A stretch of 64,000 nucleotides of DNA, taken from contig CAWKJU010000001.1 of NCBI GenBank assembly GCA_963849955.1, positions 124,001 through 188,000 on the forward strand, in the 5' to 3' direction. This DNA comes from CAWFGW01 sp963849955 (GTDB taxonomy: Bacteria; Bacteroidota; Bacteroidia; Cytophagales; JAAEPT01). The notes under the pieces are model-generated. The model had not been told where the DNA came from and did no database searches. It was given only the letters and a program-made list of their open reading frames with translations. The number at the start of each line of letters is the position of its first letter. Position 1 is the first letter of the stretch. Below are positions 1-8,418 of this stretch, piece by piece. The position numbers and the translations under genes are program-made.

Positions 1-69
1 ATCCAGCACCATGAATTGGTTGCTGTCAATGAGGTTTTTGTCTAACAGTTCTTGGTGTACTTTTGACAT
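1..69 (-). CDS. N-terminus of an unidentified protein, cut by window edge
   Basis: An open frame starts with ATG at 69 and runs off the left edge, giving 23 residues that begin MSKVHQELLDKN and end NQFMVLD. The fragment is hydrophilic with no signal peptide, so a cytoplasmic protein is likely. It lies 65 bases downstream of the amidase gene on the same strand and could be co-transcribed with it. Too little is visible to name a family. Confidence 0.5.
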   Translation of the reverse strand, partial: MSKVHQELLDKNLIDSNQFMVLD

Positions 70-134
70 AACTTTAATATTAGTTAAATAAAATAATTAA
101 AGTAATAAGTCGAAAATAAATCCTAGTTAACTAG

Positions 135-1784
135 TTACTCTTTCACCAACTTAAAGACTGACGTCTGGTTTTGTTCATTCATCACTTTTAAAATATAGAG
201 GCCAGACGGTAAGTCCTGAACATTCAACTCCTCAGTTCCATTGGTTTCTTTGAGTTGAATGCCGCTTGAGTTATACAGAACTATTTTATTGATTTTAACG
301 CCATTTTCTGCTTGAATATGAATGGTGTTTTCAATGGGATTTGGGTAGACATTTAACTGATTTCGAGATAATCGGTCTTCAGTCGATAGGGTCACATTCA
401 ACGTTATACAGTCCGAGTTATTACTATTGTTGAGTTCATCGAGGTTATTATGGTCATCGCTAATTAGCAGCAGGAAATAATTTCCCACCGAAACATCCAC
501 CGGAATGGTCACATTTTTACTGATGGAGAGTGTTGCGGAGTCGCTGCCTAAGTTGTAATCATCACTAGTCAATAAAAGATCATCGCTGCTTAAATTACAG
601 TCAGTTGATAAATAATAAGTCAAATCAATCAATGGCAACTCAGACGAAAGTCGCGGACCTTTATAGTTTAAATCAACAAACACTTCAATGGAGTCACCCG
701 TTTTGATTTCGTCTGCGATGGAGTAAGCTTTACTTAAAAAGATATCCTCGGGCAATTCTGAGTCCTTGCAGGTAACCATCAACTCGTAACTGCTTCCGCT
801 GCCATCATCCGCATCTACTACAATGTAATACGTTTCGCCTGCTTTGGCATTTTCATATACTGAAGCCGAAGAGCTCACCGTCCCCAAACAATCCATGGCA
901 TCGCAACTGCCAAGAATATATACATCCAAATCGCCTGTATAATTGGAGACCGTGGCTGTCAAGGGTCCGTCCATGGCGGGAGTAATGGTATGCACCCGCT
1001 CAGGTCCCGTTTCCGTCCAGGAGTTACAGCCATATAAAGCAATGTTTGAAGTTGCTTGCGAATTTTGTCCATAGTATTTAATACCACATTTTAATGGAAC
1101 CGCATTAGAACAGTCCAAGGTAGGCGTTTCGATTTTATAGCAGGTAAAGTCCGAGATGGAGGAGCGAAGGTCAGGGAGTTTGCTGTATAAACTATCTCCC
1201 GGACAGCTGGTGCCACTCGCACAACTGTTGGGTGAGTCAGAGAGATTGCCGTCTCGGTGACCCGCTAAGTTGCTTAACTGCATTTGTGAGGAGAGGTGGT
1301 AGCTGACCGCGGAAATTGGGATGTTTTTATCCGTAGCTTCCCATGCGACTAGTTCTTTGAGGGCGTTGAGTGCTTGGGTTGAAGGTGACTCCATATCAAA
1401 ATTTCCGATTAAGGCGATGCCTGTGGTGTTGCTACTCATGCAACTGAAATGGGCACCTAGCACTTCATTTCCCCGACCTTCATAGATGACACCATTTCTA
1501 TCTATCAACCAGTTGTAGCCGATGTCGGACCAACCGTTGGTGTTAACATGGTAATCCCAATAAAACTGGACCATTTCTTTGTAGTTGGTGTTTTCCGGAA
1601 ACACCCTACCATCACCTGTGTGGTGAACGATAATATGTGTTGGTGTGGTCATGGAAGGAAACTTTGGAGGCAATCGAATTCCTTCAGGGTCCCAACACTG
1701 GCGGCTGCAATAGTTGGGTTGGTCGCAGAGTGCGAAAGAGCATAAAGAACTGCCTAACAAGAATAAAAAGAGGAGCTGTCTCAA
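135..1784 (-). CDS. T9SS-exported peptidoglycan-recognition-type amidase (Amidase_2/PGRP)
   Basis: Predicted zinc-dependent N-acetylmuramoyl-L-alanine amidase acting on peptidoglycan outside the cell. Using the TTG start at 1784 (549 aa), the order is: signal peptide (about 1-20), Amidase_2/PGRP domain (about 40-215), a PPC-like beta domain (about 225-345), a CARDB-like domain (about 350-465) and a C-terminal type A T9SS sorting domain with the hallmark YPNP. Zinc-site landmarks are VHHTG (about 54), GHRDG and CPGD, so the catalytic ligands look intact. An upstream ATG at 1868 would add 28 hydrophilic residues and overlap the preceding gene by 80 bases. The TTG lies 4 bases after that gene's stop and directly precedes a clean signal peptide, so I prefer it. 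The lipoprotein gene upstream is probably in the same operon. Confidence 0.85.
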   Translation of the reverse strand: MRQLLFLFLLGSSLCSFALCDQPNYCSRQCWDPEGIRLPPKFPSMTTPTHIIVHHTGDGRVFPENTNYKEMVQFYWDYHVNTNGWSDIGYNWLIDRNGVIYEGRGNEVLGAHFSCMSSNTTGIALIGNFDMESPSTQALNALKELVAWEATDKNIPISAVSYHLSSQMQLSNLAGHRDGNLSDSPNSCASGTSCPGDSLYSKLPDLRSSISDFTCYKIETPTLDCSNAVPLKCGIKYYGQNSQATSNIALYGCNSWTETGPERVHTITPAMDGPLTATVSNYTGDLDVYILGSCDAMDCLGTVSSSASVYENAKAGETYYIVVDADDGSGSSYELMVTCKDSELPEDIFLSKAYSIADEIKTGDSIEVFVDLNYKGPRLSSELPLIDLTYYLSTDCNLSSDDLLLTSDDYNLGSDSATLSISKNVTIPVDVSVGNYFLLLISDDHNNLDELNNSNNSDCITLNVTLSTEDRLSRNQLNVYPNPIENTIHIQAENGVKINKIVLYNSSGIQLKETNGTEELNVQDLPSGLYILKVMNEQNQTSVFKLVKE

Positions 1785-1788
1785 GGGC

Positions 1789-2412
1789 TTAATTTTTTGA
1801 AAAGGTGAAAATTCTGAACACGACTTCCTGATCAGTTTGCTGGTCGCATTTGAATTGAATTTTAGCAACGGAAGATTTCAGTTGTTTGGGGGTAAACGCT
1901 TTTCTGTTAGGGTTGTTTACTTCCGGGTTTTCTGGTAAGGTTTCCCATGCAGACCAGGTATCATCCATTAAAACGCGGTAATACAAATGGTAATCTCCTG
2001 TGTGTAAAGAATAAGCGGAAAGCATGCCACTGGCAGTGTTGGAAAGATCAAGTTCAAGTGGTTCACTCACATATTCCGAAGCATCATTGGTGGTGCTAAA
2101 GTTTTGATAAAACTCCACTACATTTCCCTTTTTCTCCCTTGAAGTGGTATTGACGTTTTTTGGAGCTACAAAGGCAGGAGTGTTTTTTTCTATGGTATTC
2201 TTTTTATTTGTCAAGTCAGTTTGTTCCGTTGATGCTGTTGTATCCAGAGGCTTTTTTTCTGAAGCGATCGATGGTTCAGAAGTATCTGAATTTACCGATT
2301 GTGGTAGTTGAAGGGCGGAATTGGATTCGCTTTGTGGAGCACTTTCGGGAGTAGTTGTGCAACGCACTAACATAAAAATAAGGACTAAAAAGAATAACAG
2401 GGAATGCCGCAT
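1789..2412 (-). CDS. Putative lipoprotein, function unknown
   Basis: A 207-residue protein with a short hydrophobic leader ending LVRC at about residue 18, which resembles a lipobox except for Arg just before the Cys. A Ser/Thr/Glu-rich low-complexity linker follows (about 20-95). A compact C-terminal domain (about 100-207) contains the Trp-rich stretch TWSAWETLPENP. I do not recognise the family. It ends 4 bases before the preferred amidase start, which suggests one operon and a role at the cell envelope near the amidase. If the Arg blocks lipidation, the leader could instead be a membrane anchor. Confidence 0.7.
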   Translation of the reverse strand: MRHSLLFFLVLIFMLVRCTTTPESAPQSESNSALQLPQSVNSDTSEPSIASEKKPLDTTASTEQTDLTNKKNTIEKNTPAFVAPKNVNTTSREKKGNVVEFYQNFSTTNDASEYVSEPLELDLSNTASGMLSAYSLHTGDYHLYYRVLMDDTWSAWETLPENPEVNNPNRKAFTPKQLKSSVAKIQFKCDQQTDQEVVFRIFTFSKN

Positions 2413-2537
2413 TTTAATAAGTTTTAATTAAGTCAATTTAATATAAAACTAAAGAATTGCCTACTCTTAACAGGCAATGTTTTTTATAATCATTGGGTTT
2501 CCTTTCATCCTATAGTAAAAAAGAAAAATTAGTGGGG

Positions 2538-2669
2538 TTGACTTTTAGTTTACAGTTAAGCTTATTTTTTCACAGTTTTTTGCGTTTCATGTGACGATTT
2601 GGGAATGTGAAAAAGAATATAGAATGTGTGTCCTAGTGTCGTTAACATTAGTCGACCTAATCGTCTAGA
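2538..2669 (+). repeat. ~130 bp dispersed repeat, copy 1
   Basis: This stretch matches, in reverse complement, the segment 9529-9657. The most conserved parts are a 37-base identical core (2576-2612, containing TTTCATGTGACGATTTGGGA) and a 21-base identical end (2649-2669, containing GTCGAC and TCTAGA). Between them the match is imperfect but alignable almost without gaps. Several short palindromes lie inside. It occupies the 446-base gap 2413-2858 between divergent genes, and I see no gene or clear promoter in the rest of that gap. It could be a small non-autonomous mobile element or a REP-type repeat. No coding frame is shared by the copies. Confidence 0.75.
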
Positions 2670-2858
2670 TTTCCATTTTGATCATCCTGAGTATCGGGAG
2701 AGAAAAGAGCCACCCTTAAATTGAAGCCATACGGTAATTAAAACCTTCTTTATTAACTACCCTGTAACCAGAAAGAAATAGTTTAATACGCTATAAATCA
2801 TCAATTAAGCCTTGTGTTTTCTTGAATTAAAATGTAGTTTGTTAAAAAACTTGCTATT

Positions 2859-4694
2859 ATGAAAATACACTTACGCCCTACCACACACACGTTTATATTT
2901 TTGTTTTTACTCTTCTCAACTTCGCTTTTTGCACAGCAGCGACCAGTAGGGATTAACCTGAACGGGGTAACCGATTACTCGGAAGAATTGGTCTTTACCG
3001 ATGCTTTTAAACAAGCCCGGGGTTGGATTTCACACGAGGCAGCAAATAACGCCCCGTGGTCTTCAGGGGTGGTGGTCCCGCTGATGGAAAATGGTTTCCC
3101 ATTCGAAATTCCTTATAACAACGGCACTGATCCACTACAACAAGTTAGAACTTTAATGCTTTGGGGCCTTGAGGAAAACACGCCCACAGGCAAGTATCGA
3201 TTAATCGTAACTGGTACTGGTGAAATCACCTTGAAAGTAGGTAGCAATGCTGCCAAACAATATACTTGTCCAGTGGATACGTTGGTAGATGTGAATGATG
3301 GCTCAGTCATCCTTGACATTAAATCGTCTTTGGCAGAAGATCCTATTTCAGATATAAAATTTATTTACCCCGAGTATACAACGAGTTTTACTACCCAAAC
3401 CTTTCGCGATGACTTTCTTGATTTTGTCGATGACTTTCAGACCCTCCGGTTTATGGATTGGTTAAGAACGAATAATAGTGATTTGAGTGAATGGGCCAAC
3501 CGCACACCCAAAGATTATTATAGTCAAAGCCAGTCGAGTGGAGTAGCCTGGGAATACATTATCGAGTTGTGTAACACCACGGGAAAAAATGCTTGGATTA
3601 ATATTCCGCACAAAGCCACGGATGATTTTATCCGCAACGTAGCAAAGCTCCTTAGAGATGACCTGAACCCAGCGTTGAAAATCTACGTGGAATATAGTAA
3701 CGAACTGTGGAATGGGCAGTTTGATCAAAACAGTGATGCGGCAGACTATGCCGATGCCGCAGGTTTTACTGGTGAGCGATGGGAGTTGACTTGGAAGTAT
3801 ACGGCTAAACGTTCTGCCGATATCTTTAAAATTTTTGAAGAAGAATTTGAGGATCCCGCTCGTTTAGTTAAAGTAATTCCTTCTCAGGCAGCGAACAGTT
3901 GGTTAAGCAATCAAATTATAGGCTTTTTCAAAAATCCTACTTACAATCCTTCAGGTGTTACTGCCGATGCACTGGCCATTGCACCTTATTTTGCAGGAAG
4001 TGTAGCGAATAAGATTGTTGATGATGGTTTAGTTGAAAGCATCACTACAGACGAAATTGTGTTACGTATGGAAGAAAGTTTAGCGAAATCATATGATTGG
4101 ATTGATGCGAATATGACAGTAGCGAACAATCACGGTTTAAAACTTACAGCCTATGAAGGGGGGCAACATTTGGTCGCTACGGGAGCCAATGTGGATAATG
4201 ATTTATTAACTGAAAAACTGATTGCCGCTAATCGTCACCCAGATATGGAGGACTTATATTGTTCCTATTTTGATTATTGGTATGCCGATGCTGACGCAGA
4301 TTTATTTTGTGTTTTTGCTTCTCACGGAAAACCGAGTAAATGGGGAAGCTGGGGAATTAAAATAAATATGAATGATGTCAACGCGCCTAAGTACTTGGGT
4401 GTAAAAAAATGTATAGTAAGCTATAATGAAGTAGTCTCTTCCAGTAACGAGTGGAAAGAAACCAATACCTTAACTGTGAGTCCAAACCCGTCAGCTACGG
4501 GAGCTTTCACCATTCAAGCACATGAGAAAATTCAGGCGGTATATGTGACCGATGCAATCGGTCATAGCGTGGCAGTGGAAAGTCAATTACTGGATGACGA
4601 TACGATGACCTTGGTACTCAATAAAAGCGGTCTTTATTTAATTTCCATCTTTACAGACAACCATAAAGAGGCGGTGAAAGTAGTAGTTGAGTAG
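2859..4694 (+). CDS. T9SS-exported clan GH-A-like glycoside hydrolase candidate
   Basis: A 611-residue secreted protein with a signal peptide ending SLFAQQ (about 26). It has a beta-rich N-terminal part, a TIM-barrel-like centre and a C-terminal type A T9SS sorting domain (SPNP, about 530-611). YVEYSNELWN (near 280) looks like the clan GH-A acid/base Asn-Glu pair, and TAYEGGQH (near 432) would carry the nucleophile Glu. The polysaccharide substrate cannot be told from sequence, and the GH family is not assigned. Its 3' end converges on the S37-type peptidase gene. It may be a relative of the cellulose-binding or uncharacterised glycosidases found in marine Bacteroidota. Confidence 0.75.
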   Translation: MKIHLRPTTHTFIFLFLLFSTSLFAQQRPVGINLNGVTDYSEELVFTDAFKQARGWISHEAANNAPWSSGVVVPLMENGFPFEIPYNNGTDPLQQVRTLMLWGLEENTPTGKYRLIVTGTGEITLKVGSNAAKQYTCPVDTLVDVNDGSVILDIKSSLAEDPISDIKFIYPEYTTSFTTQTFRDDFLDFVDDFQTLRFMDWLRTNNSDLSEWANRTPKDYYSQSQSSGVAWEYIIELCNTTGKNAWINIPHKATDDFIRNVAKLLRDDLNPALKIYVEYSNELWNGQFDQNSDAADYADAAGFTGERWELTWKYTAKRSADIFKIFEEEFEDPARLVKVIPSQAANSWLSNQIIGFFKNPTYNPSGVTADALAIAPYFAGSVANKIVDDGLVESITTDEIVLRMEESLAKSYDWIDANMTVANNHGLKLTAYEGGQHLVATGANVDNDLLTEKLIAANRHPDMEDLYCSYFDYWYADADADLFCVFASHGKPSKWGSWGIKINMNDVNAPKYLGVKKCIVSYNEVVSSSNEWKETNTLTVSPNPSATGAFTIQAHEKIQAVYVTDAIGHSVAVESQLLDDDTMTLVLNKSGLYLISIFTDNHKEAVKVVVE

Positions 4695-4744
4695 CATTTC
4701 AAAGCACTGTTGACATTTCCTGTTAGAAGAAAAGAGCAAAGGAT

Positions 4745-6034
4745 TTATTTAATCTTCATGGAGAGCCAGTTCTCCAGAGAGGTCTTTAAGACTTTCTTCT
4801 GAGCGCCAGTCATCCCTGAAATGTTTGCATTCCCATGATGTTTGTTGGGTAACATAAAGACTTTAGCATCCACCTGTTCCGTAGGGCTAACGGCACAAGC
4901 TGACCAGGTATCCAAGGCTCCATAGAGGTAGATGATATGGTTTCCCTCGGTAGCGAGCCAGGTTGTAAATGCTTGGTTTAAGCTATCGCTGAATGGCACG
5001 ACCATTTTATTAGGGGTAAAAATAGCACTGGGGTTCGAGTCAGTCGGTAGTGCGGTGAGGTATTCCTTAAAGCGAGTGATGTCATACCCATAATAACCCA
5101 TTTCTGTAGCGGCTTGATAATAATGTGGTCCATAGTAGTTCATGCCAGCATCACTAAACAAGGACATCGGATTGCTAGCAAGGAAATAGCGAGCCCGTTC
5201 AATCGCGGTAGCTTCCTTCGCTGGTATTTCCTCACAGCTGTTTCCCCACTGCCAAAAACCAAACGAGAACTCCAGGACAGCAAATTCATACGCTTCCTCA
5301 AAACTTAAGTAGGTGAATTCATTCCCTCTTTTTGAATAATAGGATTTTAAAATTGGCATGATTTGGTCCCTTTGTTTCAGTAGTTGCAATTGAAAGTCGT
5401 TGATTTTCTCTCGGCATTCGTCTGTGCCGACCGTATCTAAAAAGGTGTAGATGCGGGAATCTTCGGTAGCATTAGCAATGGGCGCTACATACGCAACACT
5501 TGCAATCACATCATCAGGATAAAAATACTTGTAATACAATGTGGAGACACCACCTTTGCTCACTCCAGTACTTACCCAATTACCAGAATATACCGGTTTA
5601 AACAGTTCGTGGATATGGTGTAAATCAGCACTTGCTTGTTTTAAGTTGAGAAATTCGTAAGCTATAGAATCGGGGAAGCTCCGTCCAAAATAGCGGTGTT
5701 CAATAGCAAGTTGGTTGGCTTGAAGTAACTCAGTCACTTCACTCAAATTATTAGACCGAAGCGAATAACCTGCTGTTTCTATTACTGTAGGTCGGTCAAA
5801 ACCGTGATGACTTAAAAATGCCTTTTGATAAAAATAGCCCTTCGTGGTATCAGCATGGTCTATGGGCTGACGGATACTTAATTCAAATGTTTTTTGCTTT
5901 CCTTTTGAGGACTCCAGCGGTTTATAAGTAATCTCTGATTGATTTTTTAAGTATTGCTCAATGGTTTTCGGTTGTGAAAAGGAGAGCAGGGCAAAACTCC
6001 AAAAAAGGAGAAAAATAGAAAGGTTTTTTTTCAT
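4745..6034 (-). CDS. Secreted S37-type (PS-10) serine peptidase
   Basis: A 429-residue alpha/beta-hydrolase-fold peptidase resembling the S37 tripeptidyl aminopeptidases, which release short peptides from protein N-termini. A signal peptide covers about residues 1-20. The nucleophile elbow is GVSKGG (Ser about 159). YGALDTW carries the likely acid and NKHHGN the likely catalytic His near the C-terminus. FERRYFG-type sequence is present as IEHRYFGRSF (about 111-120). There is no T9SS domain, so the protein is probably periplasmic. The gene is monocistronic and converges on the glycosidase gene. Confidence 0.8.
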   Translation of the reverse strand: MKKNLSIFLLFWSFALLSFSQPKTIEQYLKNQSEITYKPLESSKGKQKTFELSIRQPIDHADTTKGYFYQKAFLSHHGFDRPTVIETAGYSLRSNNLSEVTELLQANQLAIEHRYFGRSFPDSIAYEFLNLKQASADLHHIHELFKPVYSGNWVSTGVSKGGVSTLYYKYFYPDDVIASVAYVAPIANATEDSRIYTFLDTVGTDECREKINDFQLQLLKQRDQIMPILKSYYSKRGNEFTYLSFEEAYEFAVLEFSFGFWQWGNSCEEIPAKEATAIERARYFLASNPMSLFSDAGMNYYGPHYYQAATEMGYYGYDITRFKEYLTALPTDSNPSAIFTPNKMVVPFSDSLNQAFTTWLATEGNHIIYLYGALDTWSACAVSPTEQVDAKVFMLPNKHHGNANISGMTGAQKKVLKTSLENWLSMKIK

Positions 6035-6540
6035 TACAGCGGTAGATAGGAGTCGTAAAAATAATAAATCATCTGGGTTTATCTAGGGTGGAGAAAAAGG
6101 GATTCGTTTTGAATATGAAACCATCAAAATTTAACTAGCGGAGCAACTTTATATTTTTTTGTAAAAATAAGCAGATTGTAAACTGCTTAAATGGACAAAT
6201 GATATCCAAATAGACAGAAATAAGAAGAAATTTTGGTTAATTCTGCCAGCGGGTTGAGTTTTTTGTAGCAAATCAATTTGTTTGACCACTCGCCAATAAA
6301 TTTTTTCAACAACAAGAATACAGAGTATCAAAAGCTTAAGTCGCAAATGTTCTTTTTGTGTGGCGTGAAATCCCAATACCTTAGAACCACAACAACCTTC
6401 TTTCCGTACTTGCTTTTTATGATGAGGCCTGAGCGTAAACAGCGAAGAACAATTCTTTGTTTTCAGTTTCATCAGCTAGGACAAATAAGGTGCAAGCCGT
6501 CCACAAGAGGTAGATCCATTAACTAAAACCATTGATCAAT
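6035..6540. other. 506-base gap without a supported gene
   Basis: Two overlapping antisense frames exist (about 107 codons on the minus strand at 6149-6472, about 82 on the plus strand at 6278-6526). Both have odd composition, no recognisable motif and no start context. They could be decayed coding DNA, but nothing identifies them. No terminator or promoter was recognised with confidence. Confidence 0.4.
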
Positions 6541-7029
6541 ATGTCAATAACATTTAACGAACTATTACCTGAAGAGCAGGAGATTTTATTTCTGACACCT
6601 GTAAAAGCAGCCATCCTTATTGGAGGGGCAGACGAAGATTTCGATAAAATCGAACGAAGAGTTGCCAAAGAATTGACGCACGTTAAATCCTATACTTCAA
6701 AGGGTGAGTTGAAGAAATTTTATACAGTAGTAGCTAATCGTTTTTTGAAAGACCTCAATGAATTAATGGATACCTATCCACAGACAGCGGAAAAAAGAAG
6801 TCAGTTGATTATGGAAGAACTTGCCAAAACAAGGGCGGTGCTTGATAAATTGGAAGCGAAATTTCAAATTCGGTTTGTGAAAACCATTCTGGAAATCGCG
6901 CGCTACGTGGCTGAAGCTTCTGGAGGAATCTTGGGAATGCTATCCATCAATCAACAAGAGTACAAAGCCATAATTGAACTAGGGAAAATCTTAAAAGCAC
7001 CTGTTAGTGTAGAAGTGAGTAACAATTAA
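6541..7029 (+). CDS. Hypothetical cytoplasmic alpha-helical protein
   Basis: A 162-residue protein with no signal peptide or membrane segment, predicted to be almost entirely alpha-helical. The ATG at 6541 (MSITFNELLPEE) is chosen over an in-frame TTG at 6532. The arrangement of N-terminal helices (LTPVKAAILIGGADEDFDKIE) recalls TerB-like domains, but the similarity is only impressionistic and I do not assign it. It is followed by 133 bases and then the MtfA-like gene on the same strand. Confidence 0.65.
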   Translation: MSITFNELLPEEQEILFLTPVKAAILIGGADEDFDKIERRVAKELTHVKSYTSKGELKKFYTVVANRFLKDLNELMDTYPQTAEKRSQLIMEELAKTRAVLDKLEAKFQIRFVKTILEIARYVAEASGGILGMLSINQQEYKAIIELGKILKAPVSVEVSNN

Positions 7030-7162
7030 CCGGTGTAAGAATGATGAAAGGCGAATGGTTATCGAACTCAATGATCGACTATAACCGCTGTTGCGGGCAA
7101 CTCCTTTCTCTTTGGCATAAATTCAGTTAAAAAGGTTATCTTAGACAGTTAGACCGCTACTA

Positions 7163-7999
7163 ATGGAATTTAGCACAGAAGAAATGATGCCCGTTTTTTT
7201 AATTGCCTTTGTATGGGCGGCTTTTCTTTCCATGATTGGGTTTACGCTGTATAGTTTTATCAAACACTATTTTGAAACGCTATTTGGCATCGAAGTTTTT
7301 CTCACTCCCGTGAATAAAGCTGAATGGTTGGCTATCCTGGAAAAAGAATTTTCGTTTTACAACAAACTTCCTCCCAAAAGTCAAAAACTATTTTTAAAGA
7401 AATTAAGCTATTTCTACCACGGTAAAAATTTTATACCCAAGAGCGGCATTGTGTTGGATGAACGCAAAAAAATCTTGATTTGTGCCTCAGCCGCGCAGTT
7501 GACTTTTGGCTTGCCGCTTTTAAAACTGCCCCACTTCAAGGACATTTTAATCTACCCCAGCACCTACTACAACAAACGAACAAAGAAAAACCATGTGGGG
7601 GAAGTCAACACCCAGGGTGTTATTGTGTTTTCATGGGAGCATATCCAAAAAGGGTTTGATAACCAGGAAGATGGTTATAATGTAGCCTTACATGAACTCG
7701 CCCATGCGTTGCGTTTTGAAGATTATTATCCCAACGAAGAACGTCACTTTTTAAAACAGGAAGATGTGAACCAGTTGCAGCGAATTTATGATGACGTTAA
7801 AGGCTTGGCTCAAACACAGTTGCCTACTTTTTTAAACAAATATGCCTTCAGCAACCTGGAAGAATTTTTTGCAGTTTCAGTAGAAAGTTTCTTTGAGCGA
7901 CCAGTGGCGTTCAAAAAAAATATGCCTGATTTATATGCTTGTATGAGTAATTTATTGAATCAAGACACATTTTTATTAGAAGAAATGAATAAAAAATAA
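7163..7999 (+). CDS. MtfA-like zinc metallopeptidase (M90 family)
   Basis: A 278-residue protein with an N-terminal transmembrane segment (about 8-35) followed by an MtfA-type domain. The zinc-binding motif HELAH lies near residue 177 in NVALHELAHALRFEDYY, and a downstream Glu in the SNLEEFFAVSVESFFERP segment is the likely third ligand. MtfA in enterobacteria is a peptidase that also binds the Mlc repressor. Here only the peptidase function is supported. The membrane anchor is common in Bacteroidota members of the family. Confidence 0.8.
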   Translation: MEFSTEEMMPVFLIAFVWAAFLSMIGFTLYSFIKHYFETLFGIEVFLTPVNKAEWLAILEKEFSFYNKLPPKSQKLFLKKLSYFYHGKNFIPKSGIVLDERKKILICASAAQLTFGLPLLKLPHFKDILIYPSTYYNKRTKKNHVGEVNTQGVIVFSWEHIQKGFDNQEDGYNVALHELAHALRFEDYYPNEERHFLKQEDVNQLQRIYDDVKGLAQTQLPTFLNKYAFSNLEEFFAVSVESFFERPVAFKKNMPDLYACMSNLLNQDTFLLEEMNKK

Positions 8000-8008
8000 A
8001 GTCAACTA

Positions 8009-8038
8009 TTGACTTATTAATTTCAATAGTTATCTTTG
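8009..8038 (+). promoter_or_regulatory. Bacteroidota-type promoter for the tRNA unit
   Basis: A -7 box TATCTTTG (8031-8038) matches TAnnTTTG exactly, with TTGAC 19 bases upstream (8009-8013) as the -33 element. Transcription should start near 8044, about 30 bases before mature tRNA-Gly. Confidence 0.7.
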
Positions 8039-8072
8039 CACTCCCTTAGATAATCGATCTATGGAAATACAA

Positions 8073-8145
<73 letters not shown>

Positions 8146-8152
8146 CCACGGT

Positions 8153-8180
8153 TAAAACCCATGTTAAGTATGGGTTTTTT
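8153..8180 (+). terminator. Rho-independent terminator after tRNA-Gly
   Basis: The stem AACCCAT/ATGGGTT has a 7-base loop and is followed by a T run. It lies between the two tRNA genes, so tRNA-Leu may be read by leak-through or from its own promoter. Confidence 0.8.
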
Positions 8181-8215
8181 CTTTTGTAAGGCAGACACTG
8201 CGCAAGCAGTCGGTT

Positions 8216-8300
8216 GCTCGGATGGTGGAATTGGTAGACACGCTGGACTTAAAATCCAGTGGGCATTGCGCCCGTGCGGGTTCAAGTCCCGCTCCGAGTA
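8216..8300 (+). tRNA. tRNA-Leu (anticodon TAA)
   Basis: An 85-base class II tRNA. The acceptor stem GCTCGGA pairs with TCCGAGT (8293-8299, with a G-T pair at the end). The anticodon stem GCTGGA/TCCAGT encloses CTTAAAA, giving anticodon TAA. A variable arm TGGGCATTGCGCCCGT and the T arm GTTCAAGTCCC follow. The discriminator is A, and CCA is not encoded. Confidence 0.96.
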
Positions 8301-8302
8301 CG

Positions 8303-8330
8303 AAAGCCCTAACTTAGTTGGGGCTTTTTT
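8303..8330 (+). terminator. Terminator after tRNA-Leu
   Basis: The stem AGCCC/GGGCT has an inner AAC/GTT stem and is followed by TTTTTT. Confidence 0.8.
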
Positions 8331-8343
8331 GTTGCAAAACAAT

Positions 8344-8405
8344 CAATAAGATGGCTTCCACCTCTTATTGAAGGGCTCAATCATTAATTTGGTTGAGCTT
8401 TTTTG
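8344..8405 (+). terminator. Tandem hairpins ending in a T run
   Basis: Two hairpins follow each other. CAATAAGA/TCTTATTG (8344-8370) comes first. GCTCAA/TTGAGC (8375-8398) follows, then TTTTTTG. This looks like a second, back-up terminator of the tRNA unit and insulates it from the convergent nitronate monooxygenase gene. Confidence 0.6.
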
Positions 8406-8418
8406 TTTATTAAAATCA

